Below, piece after piece: positions 32,828-44,579 of a stretch of 64,000 nucleotides of DNA. Numbering within the stretch: the stretch's first letter is position 1; each line of letters opens with the position of its first letter. This stretch comes from Stomoxys calcitrans (Eukaryota > Arthropoda > Insecta > Diptera > Muscidae). The stretch spans positions 193,629,373 to 193,693,372 of the forward strand of contig NC_081553.1 in the NCBI RefSeq assembly GCF_963082655.1, in the 5' to 3' direction. The position numbers and the translations under genes were made by a program. The notes under the pieces were generated by a model. That model saw nothing but the letters and a program-made list of their open reading frames with translations, was not told where the DNA came from and did no database searches.

Positions 32828-32989
32828 AGGGCGCCCGGTAGCCGAGTTGGTAGCGTGCTTGGATTACCAGTGCAGGGGTCGTGGGTTCGATTCCCGCCAG
32901 AAGCCTTGGTCTGTCGCTGCTGTGGTATCACAATGAACCTAAAATTGTCTAAGTGAGTCTGTAAAGGACTGCCACTCTTACCTAACCTT
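32828..32989 (+). mobile_element. SINE-B, complete 162-bp tRNA-derived SINE
   Basis: The head is tRNA-like with an A box TAGCCGAGTTGG (32839-32850) and a B box GGTTCGATTCC (32884-32894). It is flanked by a perfect 10-bp duplication GAAGTGTTGA (32818-32827 and 32990-32999). The body after the tRNA part has TGTGGTATCACAATGAAC, GTCTAAGTGAGTCTG and CTGCCACT, and the end is TTACCTAACCTT. This 3' part matches the 3' UTR and tail of the RNase H LINE (copies A, B and C), so the LINE machinery probably mobilised it. It is not a functional tRNA: there is no convincing acceptor stem and it carries a LINE tail. Confidence 0.85.
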
Positions 32990-32999
32990 GAAGTGTTGA

Positions 33000-34265
33000 T
33001 CCCCTAGGCACCAGCTTCAACAAATTTAAGAATTTTCTGTATTCCAAAATCCATTTTAGGGTATACGAGGTAGATTCGTAACGAAGCACAGCCTACCAGC
33101 TAGTTTACTATATAAAAATAAGTTATCCGCAATAATCGTTCTTTCTATCTGTTTATCATATTCATTACCGTATAATTTTCTTTATTTGATTAAGTTATCC
33201 GCAGCACAGCTTTCGTTCCAACATAAACACATAAATTGTATCTCTCCTCATCACCCGAAGGCCCCATTTATTAACCATTGACATTATGATGTTTGAAAGG
33301 GTCTGCCGTTTGTTTTATTCATTTTAATAGTTTATTAAATAATTTATTTCCTTATGATTATTCACAATTTTCGTTTATTTATTAACAAGTTGCCACAGAA
33401 CGAAAAATAAAAAACAAAAAAAAAAAGCCGCAATACTTATGTATAAACTTATAATAAGCCTCAACTAGTACCGCTTTGTATCTATGTGCGAACATGTGAC
33501 GTTTATAATGTGGGATGCCATAAATATAGGTGCCCCACACGCAAATATGAAAAGCTTGAATAACTTTATAATGAAAAAAGAGAGAAAAAAGGAAAAAAAA
33601 CTGAAAAAAATCAACCAAATGATAGGCCATATGTTTATTCATAGTGTCAACATATTGAAATGACCTTCAGCGCACTGAAATAATCTGTCGTAGTAATGAC
33701 AACAAGAACAAGCAACAACAGCAGCACACACGGGAGATAATTTCACTTTAACACTTTCCTCTTCCACTTGGTTTGGAGGGTTGCTATACATCATAGTCGT
33801 ATTTGTGGTCGCTTCTCCATCATTGACACAAAACAGCTGAGATTGTGGAAATTTTAATTAAAATCCTACTATCCAACACTCACTCATAGGGGAGATATGA
33901 AACCTAGTCAAACTGTTCAAAGTTCGTTGGCAAATGACATTACATTTTGGACCAATGCTTATACGTACCTATCTCATGTATATACTATGTCATATATCGC
34001 AGCATTATTGGGGAAATAAAAACCAAATAAAAGATACGACCAATGTACGTCAGGAGATAAAACTGTCGCATAAAATGTAGAATGTGTGCCAAGACTTTCA
34101 TTTAATTTGTTTGCAAATATACAAAAAAGAGAGCAGATTATAGCAAAATTAGGTTGTTCATAAGTCTTCCGAGGCAAATGAAGCAAAACACACAAAAACA
34201 AATGTTTTTTCTTTTTTCTTCTTTACAATTCAAAATTATGTTATCAATCTGATTTATAATGTAAA
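33000..34265. other. unique AT-rich DNA, no gene
   Basis: A Helitron-like ...CAGCTAGT occurs at about 33097, but the palindrome before it is weak. Small frames are low complexity. Confidence 0.35.
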
Positions 34266-34267
34266 AG

Positions 34268-34350
34268 AAAATCTCCGATCATTGAGCTCGAAAGAGAAAC
34301 AAACAAAAATTGTAAATTTTAATGATCTTCGCCCTAACAGGCAAAAAAAT
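34268..34350. repeat. GAGCTC fold-back family, short fragment
   Basis: GATCATTGAGCTCG, AAAGAGAAACAAACAAAAATTG and GCCCTAACAGGCAAAAAAA match the flank at 9520-9600. Confidence 0.6.
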
Positions 34351-34960
34351 GGAAAATATCTCATTTATAAGGCTTTGATTGGTTTTATCTTGACAAGGTC
34401 CAGCCAATTTTGGTTCCTCCTTATCTCAACTGTGGAGACTGTCCAGCTTGGACTGATCTTGGAAAAAGAGGGGTGCCCACAGCTGCGAGTTCTCTTTTTG
34501 GGGAAAAATTGTCAGACCTCCGCAGGTACAAAATCCATCACGTCGCGTATAACTTACGGCCATCCTGCATTACCAGCCCTCAGAAGAAGAGAAGAATGCC
34601 CATAGTTCGAGGAACGCCAGGTTCCCGATTCGTTGCAGCGCACCAAGCATAAATGTGCAAAGCTTTAACATCGGGCTTGGCATCCCGCGCCACTCTCGGA
34701 ACACTTCTGCTTGCATCGGGGATAATCACTACCCGCAGAACTCAATAAACATCACTTGGGGGCCGTAGCTGCCCAGAGCTAGGCCAGACAGCAGCATATA
34801 CTGTGAAAAATCACCGCCCCTGGCCTAAGCTCGCATCACCTTCCAACTGAGATGGAGACTAGCAACATGTCGCCAGATTTGCTTCGATGGATGAGAGGCT
34901 AGTCACAATTTACGTAAAAGCCAAATTCATTAACATGAGTCTCACGTCCCGATAACATGA
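34351..34960. other. GC-richer retrotransposon-like relic
   Basis: Shares the words CGAGGAACGCCAG and GTGCAA with 50040-50700, so this is a repeat. Frames at 34282-34605 and 34410-34652 are not recognisable. Confidence 0.35.
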
Positions 34961-35284
34961 GTGACATAAGCCCACTGACTTGGTAATGATTTTTAAATCG
35001 GGCTACGAGATTTTAATTCTAAGATAAGAAGGCCTTTGGACCAAATTTTAAAATTGCAAATTTGTCCATGAACATTGCATCAAGTAACATCGTGGATTCT
35101 CGATTATCAAGACATTAGACATTTAGTCAATTGGAACATGAGAAGGGAAAATGGATTTCAATTCCTATAGTTTAATCAACCAAAAAACAATAAAAAGCTT
35201 AGTAACTTGCGAATGTTCATATCCGCTTAATTCAGACAAGTCTTCAAACTAAATAATACGAATGTGAAGTGGTACTCCTGTGCA
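34961..35284 (-). repeat. fragments of SINE-A and the RNase H LINE
   Basis: About 35035-35090 resembles the SINE-A 3' end (TTTGTCCATGAACATT). About 35197-35280 resembles the LINE 3' end (AAAAAGCTTAGTAACTTGCGAATGTTC type). Both are on the minus strand. Confidence 0.45.
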
Positions 35285-36560
35285 GGATACTGAAATTTAA
35301 AAAAAAAACATCGATATAAGTATCAATGTAATGATACCAATAAATATCGATTCACAATCAAGAATCCACAAATATTGATCTAATCGATAAATATCAATCC
35401 AATCCATAAATATCGATGCAAAGCCATAGATATCGATGTGATCGATAAATATCGATTGGTAAATATGTAATCAATAAATATGGATGTAATCGGTAAAAAT
35501 GGATGCAATAGATAAATATCAAGTTAATCGATAAAAATCGATGCAATCGATAAATATAAATTCAATGATAAATGTCGATGTGATCGACAAATATAGATGT
35601 AATTTTTATATATCGATGCGATCGATAAATATCGATGCAATCAATAAATATCGATTCAATCGATAAATATCAATGCAGTCGATAAATATCGATGCAATCG
35701 ATAAATATCGATGTAAACGGTATATATCAATGCAATCGGTATTTATCGATGTAATCAATAAATATCGATGCATACTATAAATAACAATACAATCGATAAA
35801 TATCGACGCAATCGATAAATATCGATGTAATCGATAAATATCTATGTAATCGATAAATATCAATGTAAACTAAAAATAACGATGTAATTTAAAAAAACAT
35901 TGATATAATTTATAATACCGATATAGCCTATAAATATCGATATAATTGATACACATATGTAATATGCAAATTGGCCCATAAAAATTCCATTAAAGAACAG
36001 GGGCAAGATTCTAACATATCAATGAGTGTTGTCCAGTTTAAGCCCAAAAGTAATACATTAAAACTAATATATAAGTATCAATATATAATCGATAACTTCC
36101 GTGAATATCTATATAATAGATAAATATCGATAGCATATATAATATCGATATACATACAATAAATAACATCCATAGAAAACGATATAATCTAATCTAAAAT
36201 TTGTCGATGAAACCTATAACTGTCAATGCACTCATTATGTTTCGATATAAAGTCGAATTATACTGATATATTCTCATTAATATTCGATAAATATTAAATG
36301 TTATCGGTAAATAGGTTAGGTTCGGTACATAGAAAGATAGATGGATGGTTTAGACGAACTTGTATTGGCGATCAAGAATAAACATAATATCAAAAAATAT
36401 CGCTATACTCGACAGATATCGATATAATCGAAAAATACCGCTATAATCGACATATATTAATCTTACCGATTACATCGATATTTGTCGAGTATAGCGACAT
36501 CTGTCGAGAAGCGATATAATCGAAATATCAATAAATATCGAAATATTCAAATAATATCGA
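35285..36560. repeat. ATCGAT tandem array, 19-bp period
   Basis: Core unit CGATAAATATCGATGYAAT (19 bp), best preserved at 35500-35860 and decaying to both sides. A SINE-A fragment (minus, about 35955-36045) interrupts it. The frame 35606-35863 on the minus strand is a repeat translation, not a gene. Confidence 0.85.
35955..36045 (-). repeat. SINE-A 3' fragment
   Basis: Complement of GTTGAGATTTGCCCCTGTTC and GGAATTTTTATGGGCCAA-type words, inside the ATCGAT array. Confidence 0.6.
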
Positions 36561-36759
36561 TATAATCGAACCGATCGGGACAATATGGGACTCAAATGAA
36601 AGGTTTTCGGGAGTAGAATACGAATATGGTCTCAAAAATTGGATCCAGGTCTAGCGCGTCGCCACAAGGGTACAGCCCAAAATAAAAAGTGAACCGATCC
36701 GGACAATATAGGACTCCAACGAAAGGTATTCGGGAGTAGGGTATGAATGTGATATTAAA
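36561..36759 (+). repeat. CTAGT-ended family, part 1 of a split copy
   Basis: ATATGGGACTCAAATGAAAGG and GAGTAGAATACGAATATG words. It resumes at 38299 after an inserted family A element. Confidence 0.65.
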
Positions 36760-38298
36760 ACAAGTAAAAGCGTGCTAAATTCGGCCGGGCCGAATCTTAT
36801 ATACCCTCCACCATGGATTGCATTTGTCGAGTTCTTTTCCCGGCATCTCTTCTTAGGCAAAAAAGGATATAAGAAAAGAGTTGCTCTGCTATTAAAACGA
36901 TATCAAGATATGGTCCGGTTCGGACAATTAAATTATATGTTGGAGACCTGTGTAAAATTTCAGCCAATTCGTATAAGAATTGCGCCCATTGGGGCTCACG
37001 AAGTAAAATAGACAGAACGATTTATATGGGATCTGTATCGGGCTATAGAACGATTCAGACCATTATAAACACGTTTGTTGATGGTCATGAGAGGATCCGT
37101 CGTACAAAATTTCAGGCATATCGGATAATAATTGCGACCTCTAGGGGTCAAGAAGTCAAGATCCCAGATCGGTTTATATGGCAGCTATATCAGGTTATGA
37201 ACCGATTTGAACCTTATTTGACACAGTTGTTGAAAGTAAAAATAAAATACGTCATGCAAAATTTCAGCCAAATCGGATAGGAATTGCGCCCTCTAAAAGC
37301 TCAAGAAGTCAAATCCCCAGATCTGTTTATATGACAGCTATATCAGGTTATGGGCCGATTTAAACCATACATGGCACAGTTGTTGGATATCATAACGAAA
37401 TACTTGGTGCAATAATTCATTCAAATCGGATAAGAATTGTGCCCTCTAGAGGCTCAAGAAGTCAAGTTTCCAGATCTGTTTATATGACAGCTATATCAGG
37501 TTATGGACCGATTTGAACCATACTTGGCACAGTTGTTGGGTATCATAACAAAACACGTCGTGCGAAATTCCATTCCATTCGGATAAGAATTGCGCCCTCT
37601 AGAGGCTCAAGAAGTCAAGACCCAAGATCGGTTTATATGGCAGCTATATCAGGTTATGGACCGATTTGAACCATACTTGGCACGGTTGTTGAATATAATA
37701 ACAAAACACGACGTGCAAAATTTCATTCTGATCGGGTAAGAATTGCGCACGCTAGAGGCTCAAGAAGTCAAGACCCAAGATCGGTTTATATGGCAGCTAT
37801 ATCAGGTTATGGGCCGATTTGAACTATACTTGGCGCAGTTGTTGGATATCATAACAAAACACGTCGTGCAAAAATTCATTCCAATCGGATAAGAATTGCG
37901 CACTCTAGAGGCTCAAGAAGTCAAGACCCAAGATCGGTTTATATGGCAGCTATATCAAAACATGGACCGATATGGCCCATTTACAATACCAACCGACCTA
38001 CACTAATAAGAAGTATTTGTGCAAAATTTCAAGCGGCTAGCTTTACTCCTTCGGAAGTTAGCGTGCTTTCGACAGACAGACGGACGGACGGACGGACGGA
38101 CAGACGGACGGACGGACGGACGGACGGACAGACGGACGGACGGACGGACAGACGGACGGACATGGCTAGATCGACATAAAATTTCACGACGATCAAGAAT
38201 ATATATACTTTATGGGGTCTCAGACGAATATTTCGAGTAGTTACAAACAGAATGACGAAATTAGTATACCCCCCATCTTATGGTGGAGGGTATAAAAA
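36760..38298 (+). mobile_element. 153-bp repeat family A element, second full-ended copy
   Basis: Starts ACAAGTAAAAGCGTGC, then the palindrome TTCGGCCGGGCCGAA and TATATACCCTCCACCATGG. It ends TCTTATGGTGGAGGGTATAAAAA. The centre has about six 153-bp units, fewer than the 11 in 14471-16692. The unique right part includes an expanded GGAC microsatellite and TATATACTTTATGGGGTCTC. The flanks are the two halves of one CTAGT-ended repeat, which fixes both element ends to within a few bases. Confidence 0.75.
38079..38162. repeat. (GGAC)n microsatellite
   Basis: An expansion of the GACAGACGGACGGACATGG motif that occurs once in other family A and B copies. Confidence 0.9.
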
Positions 38299-38882
38299 AG
38301 GATCCAAGTATCTGGGGAGCCGTCCTAAGTCCAAAAACTCCCAAAATCAAAGTGGAAAAATCGGGACAATATGGGACTCAAATGAAAGGTATTCGGGAGG
38401 AGGAGGATACGAATATGAAGTCAAAAATTTAATCCAAGAACCAAGGGCGCCACCCCAAACCCGCACCAAACGAGCCGCAAAAAATCCGAAGTGGACCGAC
38501 CGAGACAATATGGGACTGTAATGAAAGAAATTTGAGAGTAGAGTACGAGTATGATTATCGAATATTAAAAATTGGATGTAATTACCAAGTGGGCATATTC
38601 ATATTAGACGAACATGATTATGTGAAACGCAAATAAAAGGTATTCGCGAGTAGACTACGAATATGCCATTAAAAATCGGTTCAAGTGAAAGGATGTTTCC
38701 TACCCTCAAAACAGCTTCCAAAATGTGAATAATTGTCAATCATGGATATATGGAGTTCAATAAAAGGTTTTTGGTAGTAGATAAACAAATTTTACAGGAG
38801 AGATAGGTATGGTAGTAAGTAAGAAACTTATTTCTCGCATGGTGCTAATGAAGGCGGAGCAGAGCGGGCCGGGTACGACTAG
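38299..38882 (+). repeat. CTAGT-ended family, part 2 with 3' terminus
   Basis: Units with GACAATATGGGACTCAAATG, ending GGCGGAGCAGAGCGGGCCG, GGTACGACTAGT. The terminus matches 1700-1734 and 19066-19110 (inverted). Confidence 0.65.
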
Positions 38883-38974
38883 TTAATAATAAATATCAAT
38901 ATAAATATATAGCAAATATAACATTCTCTCCTCCCAAGGAGACGGGGGTCATTGTGGGTATATTGTATCTTCTG

Positions 38975-39130
38975 CCGGATGCGTTTTAGACGACTTCATG
39001 TATCTTTAACACCGCCGTAAAACTTCCCCTTACCGCAATAGCCATGTCATCAGCATATGTCATCATATGTGGCTATATTCCAAAAAAGTGGAGACAGTAT
39101 ACCTTCTTGTGATGTCCCTATTCTTACCCA
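38975..39130 (-). mobile_element. non-LTR RT fragment with YADD box
   Basis: Minus-strand pieces read GTSQEGILSPLFWNIATYDD, the RT motif before the active site, and, in another frame, TYADDMAIAVRGSF, the catalytic box. The intervening region found in intact RTs is deleted and the frame is broken, so it is a relic. It may belong to the same LINE family as copies A-C, but those copies lack this part, so this is untested. Confidence 0.7.
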
Positions 39131-40130
39131 TCTGTCTTTATATACATGTCCTAAACCTATCATTATTCGTATTTTAGTAAGTAAGTTATTAATACACATT
39201 CTTTCGGTAGTACTGTTGTATCCTTTCAAATATTATTATCCTTACATTATTGCGAGCAATCCTCTTTATTCACATAGTTATCTATGGAACTTATAATTAT
39301 ACCTATAGTTATCTAAAAATAGTTTTTCGATATGAATTTTGTTTTGTTCATTTTTTTTATTTTTTATTTTTTATTATCCCAACCTGGTACTTCATATGTA
39401 GGCTTATTTTTTGTTATGTTTCTTTACATGTTGACAAAGAATCTGTGCAAAGTGCCCTTCTTGGCACTTTGGTGTGGCAAAGTGGCCTGTAAAAGAACAA
39501 AGTTATTGATCGAAAGCAAGTGGTACAAGTTCCCATAAATTCAAGCAATCTAAACGACCACAAGTGACACGATAACACACATACCCAGAGAGACAAACAG
39601 CCAAGTTTATGAAGAATATAATTTTATCATTAATAGAATTTAAACTGCAATTACACTATAAACGACGATGTCTCATACATGTAAATTTCTTCGTATGATT
39701 TTTTTTTCTCAATATTTTTGTGTTGGTATGTGTATTACATATTTAATTGAAAACTAAATCCATACAATGACTCGAGCGGAACTGTAACACATGTGGATAA
39801 TTGTCAATAGGGTGTACTGTAATGTAAAATTATATACAGTGCCTAGAAACAAAGAAAAATTAATTTGTTTGAAATATTTGAAGACTTGTAATAACTGCCT
39901 CTAAACTTTTAATTAAAGAGAAATTTAAAAAAATTCTTGTTTTCACAAAAAACAAAAAAAAAACTTTCCTATATATTCCGGGAAACCCCATGTCCATTTA
40001 TTCTTTTAATATTTCAAAAGTATGCTATTGTTAGGAAAACGGAAGCGGAAATGTTAGCCGAAGCTGTATTCCCTTTTTCCACATAAACATGAGTTGCCAA
40101 TGCGACAAAAGGCTAGAATTTTGCCAAATA
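39131..40130. other. unique AT-rich DNA, no gene
   Basis: Frames at 39057-39596 on both strands are short and unrecognised. Nothing else seen. Confidence 0.35.
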
Positions 40131-41697
40131 AAAATAAGTAAAAGGCGTTTGGATACCCACCACCTCGGGTATATATCTAAACCAACATTCGTCAAAATCC
40201 GGTGAAAAATGCATGCCTTATGTCCCATAGCAGCTATATCGAAATATGTTCCAATTTGGATCAAATACCAATATGTACAAGTGATTGTGTATAACAAAAT
40301 ATTGGTCGTTTTAGTAGCTATATCTAAAAATAAACCGATCTGAACCATATACGACACGGATGTCAAAAAACCAAACATAAGTCACTGTGTCAAATTTCAG
40401 TGAAATTGGATTATAAATGCGCCTTTTATGGGGCCAAGACTTTAAATCGACATATCGGTCTATATGGCAGCTATGTCCAAATCTGGACCGATTACAGCTA
40501 CATTGCAGAAAAATATCGAAGAGCCAAACACAACTCACTGTCCCAAATTTCGGCGACATCGGACAAAAAATGCGCTTTTTAAGGGGCCAAAACGTTAAAT
40601 CTAGAGATCGGTCTATATGACAGCTATATCCAAATCTGGACCGATCTGTGCCATATTGCAGAAATATGTCGAGGGGCTTAACCTAACTCACTGTCCCAAA
40701 TTTCGGCGACATCGGACAATAAATGCGCCTTTTATGGGGCCAAAATCTTAAATCGAGAGATCGGTCTATATGACAGCTATATCCAAATCTGGACCGATCT
40801 AGGCCAAATTGAAGAAGGATATCGAAGGGCCTAACACAACCCACTGTCCCAAATTTTGGCGACATCGGACAATAAATGCTCCAATTATGGGCCCAAAACC
40901 TTAAATCGAGAGATCGGTCCACATGGCAGCTATATCCAAATCTGGACCGATCTAGGCCAAATTGAAGAAGGATATCGAAGGGCCTAACACAACCCACTGT
41001 CCCAAATTTGGCGACATCAGACGATAAATGCTCCAATTATGGGCCCAAAACCTTAAATCGAGAGATCGGTCCACATGGCAGCTATATCCAAATCTGGACC
41101 GATCTGAGCTAAATTAAAGAAGGATATCGAAGGTCCTAACACAACCCACTGTCCCAAATTTTGGCGACATCGGACAATAAATGCTCCAATTATGGGCCCA
41201 AAACCTTAAATCGGGAGATCGGTCTATATGGCAGCTATATCCAAACCTGGACCGATCTGGGCCAAATTGAAGAAGGATGGCGAAGGGCCTAACACAACTC
41301 ACTGTCCCAAATTTCAGCAAAATCGGATAATAAATGTGGCTTTTATGGGCCCACGACCCTAAATCGGCGGATCGGCCTATATGACAGCTATATCCAAATC
41401 GGGACCGATCCCGGCCAAATTGAAGAAGGATATCGAAGTGCCTAACACTTCGATATAGCCCATCTTCGAACCTATGGACAAAAAAAGAATCGGTGCTCAG
41501 TTTCAGCTCAATATCTCTTTTTTTAAAAACTGTAGCGTGATTTCAACAGACAGACGGACGGACATGGCTAGATCGTTTTAGTTTTTTAGGCTTGTCAAGA
41601 ATATATACTTTATAGGGTTGGAAATGGATATTTCGATGTATTGCAAACGGAATGACAAAATGTATATTTCCCTCCACTTCGGTGGTGGGTATAAAAA
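40131..41697 (+). mobile_element. 153-bp repeat family B element, most complete copy
   Basis: Begins AAGTAAAAGGCG, then GGATACCCACCACCTCGGG. Ends CACTTCGGTGGTGGGTATAAAAA, so inverted repeats TACCCACCACC/GGTGGTGGGTA lie near both ends. GATCGGTCTATATG-type cores start at 40457, 40610, 40763, 40916, 41068, 41221 and 41374, i.e. 152-153 bp apart. The unique right part contains ACAGACAGACGGACGGACAT and AAGAATATATACTTTATAGG. The end AAGTAAAA is shared with family A. No coding frame beyond repeat artefacts. Confidence 0.7.
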
Positions 41698-43088
41698 ACT
41701 TAAAATTTAGGGCCTAGTTTGGCCATAATAAATAGCAAATCCTACAAATCACAATCACAGTCCATGATCAAACCCAAACCTACATACTATGGCAACACTG
41801 TCACTGTTCGAGAATAGGGCGCATAAAGTAGGTTGTTGCAATATATATATGCTGGCCGACAATATGACTCTATACTATGAGCATTACCAAGTAGCTACAT
41901 ATGCTAGTGGCGACATATTTAGTGAAGGCATATGGTTATGTGCACTGTCATATATGTACCTCGTACATACATCTAGACAATATAACGAACAATAAAACCT
42001 CTACATATATATATATATGTATGTTGGGTGATAGGAGTAGGGAGGTGTTTTTGCATACACATTTCATATAAGGGAATGCAAGAGCAACAACCCTGAAAAT
42101 AGCTTAGCGAAACGAAAATCACAAGAAAGAGAAACCCCTTCATCATACAATCCCATCAAAAGAAATTCACTTTCTTTTGATATGTTGTTGGCATTAATGT
42201 TCTTTTTTTCATTTTGTTTTTGTTTGTTGTTCATTTTGAAATTATAATTGCTTTGATATAATCGAAAATGTCGATTGGTTAACCAAGATAAGCAGACAAT
42301 TTAGTTTGGATAAGGCTTGAGGGTGAATCACAGAGAGATGGGAACATAGTACAACATTATGTTCACATGAAATTTTGATTTTAAGATCAAATCAATAAAG
42401 GAAGATTAATTTTATTAAAATTTCTTTTGAAATTTAATTTAAACATGTGCTAAATTGCAAAAACTTTTTTAAAAATAATATGTATATTTAAGTAAAAATG
42501 TTTAATTGAACGATAGCTTTTGTATAAGAACATAAACCAGTGATCGGCAAAAAAGAAAAACCTTAAAAAAATGTTCCATTCTGTGTCTCTTATTTGGTTC
42601 GAGTTTGATTTTATGTCCAAACCCATTCTATGGAGCTTTTTACTCGCGAAAATTGAGCATTGTCTTAAGAACATCCAAAGTATCGTCCCTCTCCCCACAT
42701 GACCTATTCATAGCTTTGCTTAATGTACCTACTCAGTGTAGAAGTGACTGTAATTCTATTTGTACCGTGTAGATGTTGCAGGTCGTAATAGTCTCTTTCC
42801 TATTTTTCCTTATTATTAACCTCGCCATCCGGGTTTTTCTATATCTCATCGTTTATCATATAACCTCTTCTATCCACTGAGCCATGTGCGCATCCCTCGA
42901 ACTTGTCTTTAACTCGCACTTCGTTGAGATGAAGAACTTTGCGTCTTCAAATGTTACTGATCGTATCATATGTTTTATCACTCTTCTAAAATCTGGAACA
43001 TTATCAGATTTTACCGCCTTGGTTGCGGAAAGCTTGTTCCGGACCAAATGACGTATCGCCGCGCGAGCGTAGTGTTCATTGATTATTT
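41698..43088. other. unique DNA, no supported gene
   Basis: Frames at 41789-41995, 42450-42698 and 42856-43047 show no family motif. A possible relic with coding-like composition lies at 42850-43090. Confidence 0.35.
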
Positions 43089-43350
43089 AAAGGCGCCAAT
43101 AACTCGCTTTGTCATATCGAGTACCATGGGCGCTCAGTATTTACGCAAGAGCCGGTGCCGCCCGGCCTCTCACTGAGACTCTCCACTCACTCGATACCGC
43201 TGATTGTCCGCGACTGCAGTTGCAGCTTCTCCATATGGAGCATTCCACTATCCGCAACCTGTGGACGCAACCGCTTCTCGTGACAGCTCTGAGCACCACA
43301 CAGATTGGAGTTAAAAGTTCCAGCCTGTGTGGTGCTCACAGCTATCCCGT
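43089..43350 (+). repeat. hairpin-ended repeat, copy 1
   Basis: About 260 bp shared with 48970-49229 (AAAGGCGCC, CTCACTGAGACTCTCC, CGATACCGCTGATTGTCCG, CATATGGAGC, CACAGCTATCCCG). Near its end is a 14-bp stem TGAGCACCACACAG/CTGTGTGGTGCTCA (43290-43303, 43325-43338), with an inner TGGA/TCCA stem. Both copies sit directly before an ATCGAT array. Confidence 0.75.
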
Positions 43351-44450
43351 GGGGGGATATTTATCGGTAATATATCGATGTTAATCGATAATATATCGAT
43401 GTTCATCGATAATATATCGATGTTAATCGATAATATATCGATGTTAATCGATAATATATCGATGTTAATCGATAATATATGTTTATCGATCGTATCGATG
43501 TTTGTCGAATATCGATGTCTATCGAATATCGATCATATCGATGTTAATCAAATATCGATGATTATTGATAATATACCGATTATTATTGATAATATTTCTA
43601 TGTTTATCGCTAATATTTTGATGCTTATGGATAATATAACGATGCTTACCGATAATATATCTATCTTGATCAATAATGTATTGATGTTTGTCGATAATAA
43701 TTCATAATTATGGGTCATATCAGTATATAATGATGTTCACCAATTATATTCATATTTATCGACTATATCGATGATTATCGGTAATATATCAAAGATTATC
43801 GATAATATATTTATGTTGATCGAATATACCTATTATATCATTATTTGTCGATGTATGAATATTTATCGGTTATATCGAAATATCATCTACGATATCAACA
43901 TATTTTATCAAAATTCCATAGATGTTTATCGATAAAATATAGAGGCATGTCAATAATATATCGATGGTTATCGATAACATATCAATGATTATAGATAAAA
44001 AAAATCTATGTTTATCGACAATATATCGATTTTTATCGATAATATATCGATGATTACAGATCAGATTTGGACCATATTGATATATGACGATATTCATTGA
44101 TTATATTGGTATTTGCTGACTATATTGTTTATATAATTATTTATCGGTAGTTGTTTGGATATATTATCGATTTTATAAAAATATTATGAATTTTATCGAC
44201 TATGTATCGACATTTATTTTTTAAAATCGATAAAATATCGATATTTATTTTTTAAATCGATAATATATCGATATACATGTTTTAATATCGATATTGCAAC
44301 ATATTTATGGATCACATCGATATAATCCGATATTCATCGATTATATTGATGTTTATCGACTATACCGATTATATCATTATTTATCGATATTTAGCGGTAT
44401 TATTGATATATTATCGATTTTATCAATTTTAAATCGATATTTTTTTATAC
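43351..44450. repeat. ATCGAT tandem array, 21-bp period
   Basis: Unit AATATATCGATGTTAATCGAT (21 bp), regular at 43370-43480 and then decaying. The plus-strand frame 43327-43707 translates the repeat. Confidence 0.85.
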
Positions 44451-44579
44451 AAAATGATTTTTCCTTCTATGGTCTTTCTGTTTGCAACACATTTAAATAT
44501 CAATTTGTGACCCTTCATAGCTCGGAAGCATTTAATGATTAAAATATTGAGCTTACCTAGTTATCTTATTGACTATTAA

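Noticed and set aside
32835..32905. Possible tRNA gene
   Set aside because: A and B boxes are good, but there is no clean cloverleaf acceptor stem, a LINE tail follows and a target duplication flanks it. It is the head of a SINE.
35500..35860. CRISPR-like array of regular repeats
   Set aside because: Units are contiguous 19-bp repeats without unique spacers, in a eukaryotic context.
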